Assembly: GCA_937859005.1 (NCBI GenBank)
Contig: CALLYR010000209.1
Location: forward strand, 1-7,951
Source of the DNA: an uncultured Paracoccus sp.
GTDB lineage: Bacteria; Pseudomonadota; Alphaproteobacteria; Rhodobacterales; Rhodobacteraceae
Direction: 5' to 3'
DNA: 7,951 nt
The translations under genes and the position numbers were made by a program. Shown here in pieces: positions 6,634 to 7,951 of the stretch. The first letter of the stretch is position 1. The number at the start of each line of letters is the position of its first letter. A model generated the notes under the pieces. That model was not told the DNA's origin. It worked only from the letters and a program-made list of their open reading frames with translations, and did no database searches.

Positions 6634-7951
6634 TCAATGGCGGCGCGGCACCGATGGCTGCGCCTCGTCCGCGGCCCAGGCGTTCACTGCGGCGGCGATG
6701 GCCTGCGCCACCCCTGTCCGCCATTCCAGATCGAACAGATTGGCCCGGTCGGCCGGATCGGTCAGGAACCCCAGTTCCAGCAGGACCGAGGGGATGTCGG
6801 GGGATTTCAGCACCGAAAACGCCGCCCCCCGCATGGGCGTGCGGTGCATCCCGATCCCTTCCCGGTTCAGTTGCGCGATCAGGTGGCCGGCGAAATCCTG
6901 GCTGCGCGGCTGCGTCTCGATCCGTGCAAGGTCGATCAGCGCGCGGGTCACGTTTTCGTCGGTGTCGGCCAGATCAAGCCCGGCCAGCAGGTCGTCGCGG
7001 TCGTGCCGCACGGCCAGTTGCTGGGCCGCGCGGTCGTTGGAATCGGGGTTCCAGACATAGATGCTGGCCCCCGCCGCCTCGCCCGCGGGCAGGGCGTCGG
7101 CGTGCAGGGAAATGAACAGGTCGGCCCCCTTGGCCCGCGCGATGGTCGTGCGCCGTTCCAGCGGCACGAAGCTGTCGTCCTCGCGGGTCAGCACGGCGTC
7201 GATTCCCGCGGCCCGCAGGGCGTCCCCCAGATCGCGGGCAAAGCCCAGCATGACGGCAGCCTCGGATATGCCGCCGACCTGCGCGCCGGGGTCGATGCCG
7301 CCGTGGCCGGGGTCGATCACCACGCGCAGCCGCCGGGGATCGGGCGCGGCGTCGGGCGCGGCCAGCGTCGGCTGCGGCAGGCCATGCAGCACCGTCAACT
7401 CGTCGCGGCGCGGTGCGAAATCATCGGGGCGCACCGATTCCAGCCGGATTTCCAGCCGGGGCTGCCCCAGGCGATGTATCTGGGCAAAGACGATGCGGAC
7501 GGGGGTTTTCAGTTCGACGACCAGACGGCTCCATCCTTCGTCCGTGCGGCCCCAGCGCAGGTCGCGGACCAGTTCCCCCCCGCTCAGGGGCGGCACGGGG
7601 TCGGGCAACGCCACCCCTTTCAGATCGACGACCAGCCGTGGCGGCCCGTCGATCAGCGCCACGCGATAGGGCGTCGGCTGCGTCAGCCCCAATGTCAGCG
7701 TCAGCGGCCGCGGCCGCCCCCGGCCGCGACCTTCGGCCGTCAACCCCGAACGTGCGGAATCCAGCGCCGCCCCGGTTTCAGCCGCCTGCGGCACCCCGGC
7801 AGGGGGCAGAATTTCTTGCGCCGCCAGCGGCGTGGCGGTGGCCGCCAGCGCGTCCAGCGCGTCGTGGCACGCGCCCCCGTCGATGAACTCCTGCTGCGAC
7901 ATCAGCCAGCGGTGGAACGGGATCAGCGTGGCCGGCCCCTCCACGACGTAC
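6634..7951 (-). CDS. amiC: N-acetylmuramoyl-L-alanine amidase (AMIN + Amidase_3), 5' end abnormal or cut
   Basis: A zinc amidase that cuts the bond between N-acetylmuramic acid and L-alanine in peptidoglycan, normally periplasmic and used in daughter-cell separation. Counting from a GTG at 7944 (436 residues), an AMIN domain spans about 78-170 (TLTLGLTQPTPYRVALIDG, PRLVVDLKG). The Amidase_3 domain spans about 205-425 with the expected zinc ligands: His214 in DPGHGG, Glu228 in SEAAV, and His281 in SLHAD. The catalytic Glu390 is in LLELGFLTD. The catalytic half is complete. The N-terminus is odd: there is no Met-Lys/Arg-hydrophobic signal peptide in any frame. Only ATPLAAQE (residues 37-44) resembles a signal-peptide cleavage region, and the preceding 30 or so residues look like a biotin-carboxylase tail. 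The frame stays open to the right edge, so the real start may be outside, or the junction may be artificial. The gene symbol is by family; AmiA/B/C cannot be separated here. Confidence 0.9.
   Translation of the reverse strand, partial: YVVEGPATLIPFHRWLMSQQEFIDGGACHDALDALAATATPLAAQEILPPAGVPQAAETGAALDSARSGLTAEGRGRGRPRPLTLTLGLTQPTPYRVALIDGPPRLVVDLKGVALPDPVPPLSGGELVRDLRWGRTDEGWSRLVVELKTPVRIVFAQIHRLGQPRLEIRLESVRPDDFAPRRDELTVLHGLPQPTLAAPDAAPDPRRLRVVIDPGHGGIDPGAQVGGISEAAVMLGFARDLGDALRAAGIDAVLTREDDSFVPLERRTTIARAKGADLFISLHADALPAGEAAGASIYVWNPDSNDRAAQQLAVRHDRDDLLAGLDLADTDENVTRALIDLARIETQPRSQDFAGHLIAQLNREGIGMHRTPMRGAAFSVLKSPDIPSVLLELGFLTDPADRANLFDLEWRTGVAQAIAAAVNAWAADEAQPSVPRRH
7855..7951 (-). other. Segment resembling the C-terminal end of a biotin carboxylase, fused in frame to the amidase
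   Basis: The frame entering from the right edge reads YVVEGPATLIPFHRWLM, then SQQEFIDGGACHD. This resembles the conserved tail of acetyl-/propionyl-CoA carboxylase biotin-carboxylase subunits, where (I/V)EG-x(2)-T-x-IPFH is followed by a short helix, an F-x-x-G or similar turn, and a Cys/His-containing stretch. It does not resemble an amidase leader. The change to amidase-like sequence happens around 7840-7865, within GACGCGCTGG/ACGCGCTGG, a near-perfect short repeat. The match is recalled rather than searched, and the segment is short. It may be a chimeric join, a true rearrangement or coincidence. Confidence 0.45.

Noticed and set aside
7704..7735. GC-only palindromic run (CGGCCGCGGCCG and neighbours)
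   Set aside because: It encodes the Gly/Arg/Pro linker before the AMIN domain on the minus strand and is explained by codon bias; it is not a separate element.
1..7951. tRNA, rRNA, CRISPR array, insertion sequence or attachment site
   Set aside because: None was seen by eye on either strand: no regularly spaced repeats, no transposase motifs, no terminal inverted repeats with target duplications, and no cloverleaf-like segments. A tRNAscan or Rfam search was not possible here.

Overview
The window is very GC-rich, and its protein sequences look like an alphaproteobacterium of the Rhodobacterales/Rhodobacteraceae, probably Paracoccus-like. This rests on the style of PBP1A, RF2 and the AMIN-type amidase, and on an uninterrupted prfB. 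No search was run, so the genus is an inference. The odd length and two cut genes suggest a whole contig or the end of one.

Left part, plus strand (1-1756). The tail of a PfkB-family sugar kinase (probably pseudouridine kinase) overlaps by ATGA with an intact pseudouridine-5'-phosphate glycosidase gene, psuG. Together they salvage pseudouridine from RNA turnover: the kinase makes pseudouridine 5'-phosphate and PsuG splits it into uracil and ribose 5-phosphate. A strong hairpin follows psuG. Next comes a DUF502-family membrane protein gene whose recognisable pieces are scattered over all three forward frames, so it is a pseudogene.

Right part, minus strand (7951-1757, read right to left). An N-acetylmuramoyl-L-alanine amidase (AMIN plus Amidase_3) is followed by a class A penicillin-binding protein (PBP1A, mrcA), peptide chain release factor 2 (prfB) and a patatin-like phospholipase. 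The amidase cleaves and PBP1A synthesises peptidoglycan, so this is a cell-wall block with a translation-termination gene and a lipid hydrolase downstream. Gaps are 72, 97 and 34 bases. A good sigma70-type promoter (TTGACG-17-TATAGA) lies in the amidase-mrcA gap. A weaker candidate lies in the mrcA-prfB gap, next to a tandem 12-base direct repeat. The patatin gene probably depends on transcription from prfB. The minus-strand cluster converges with the decayed DUF502 gene.

Most of the window is ordinary core genome, and I see no new defence, mobile or RNA system. The points worth a second look are the amidase N-terminus, which lacks a signal peptide and instead resembles a biotin-carboxylase tail (possible chimeric junction at the right edge), the shredded DUF502 gene, the hairpin beyond psuG, and the repeat in the prfB leader.
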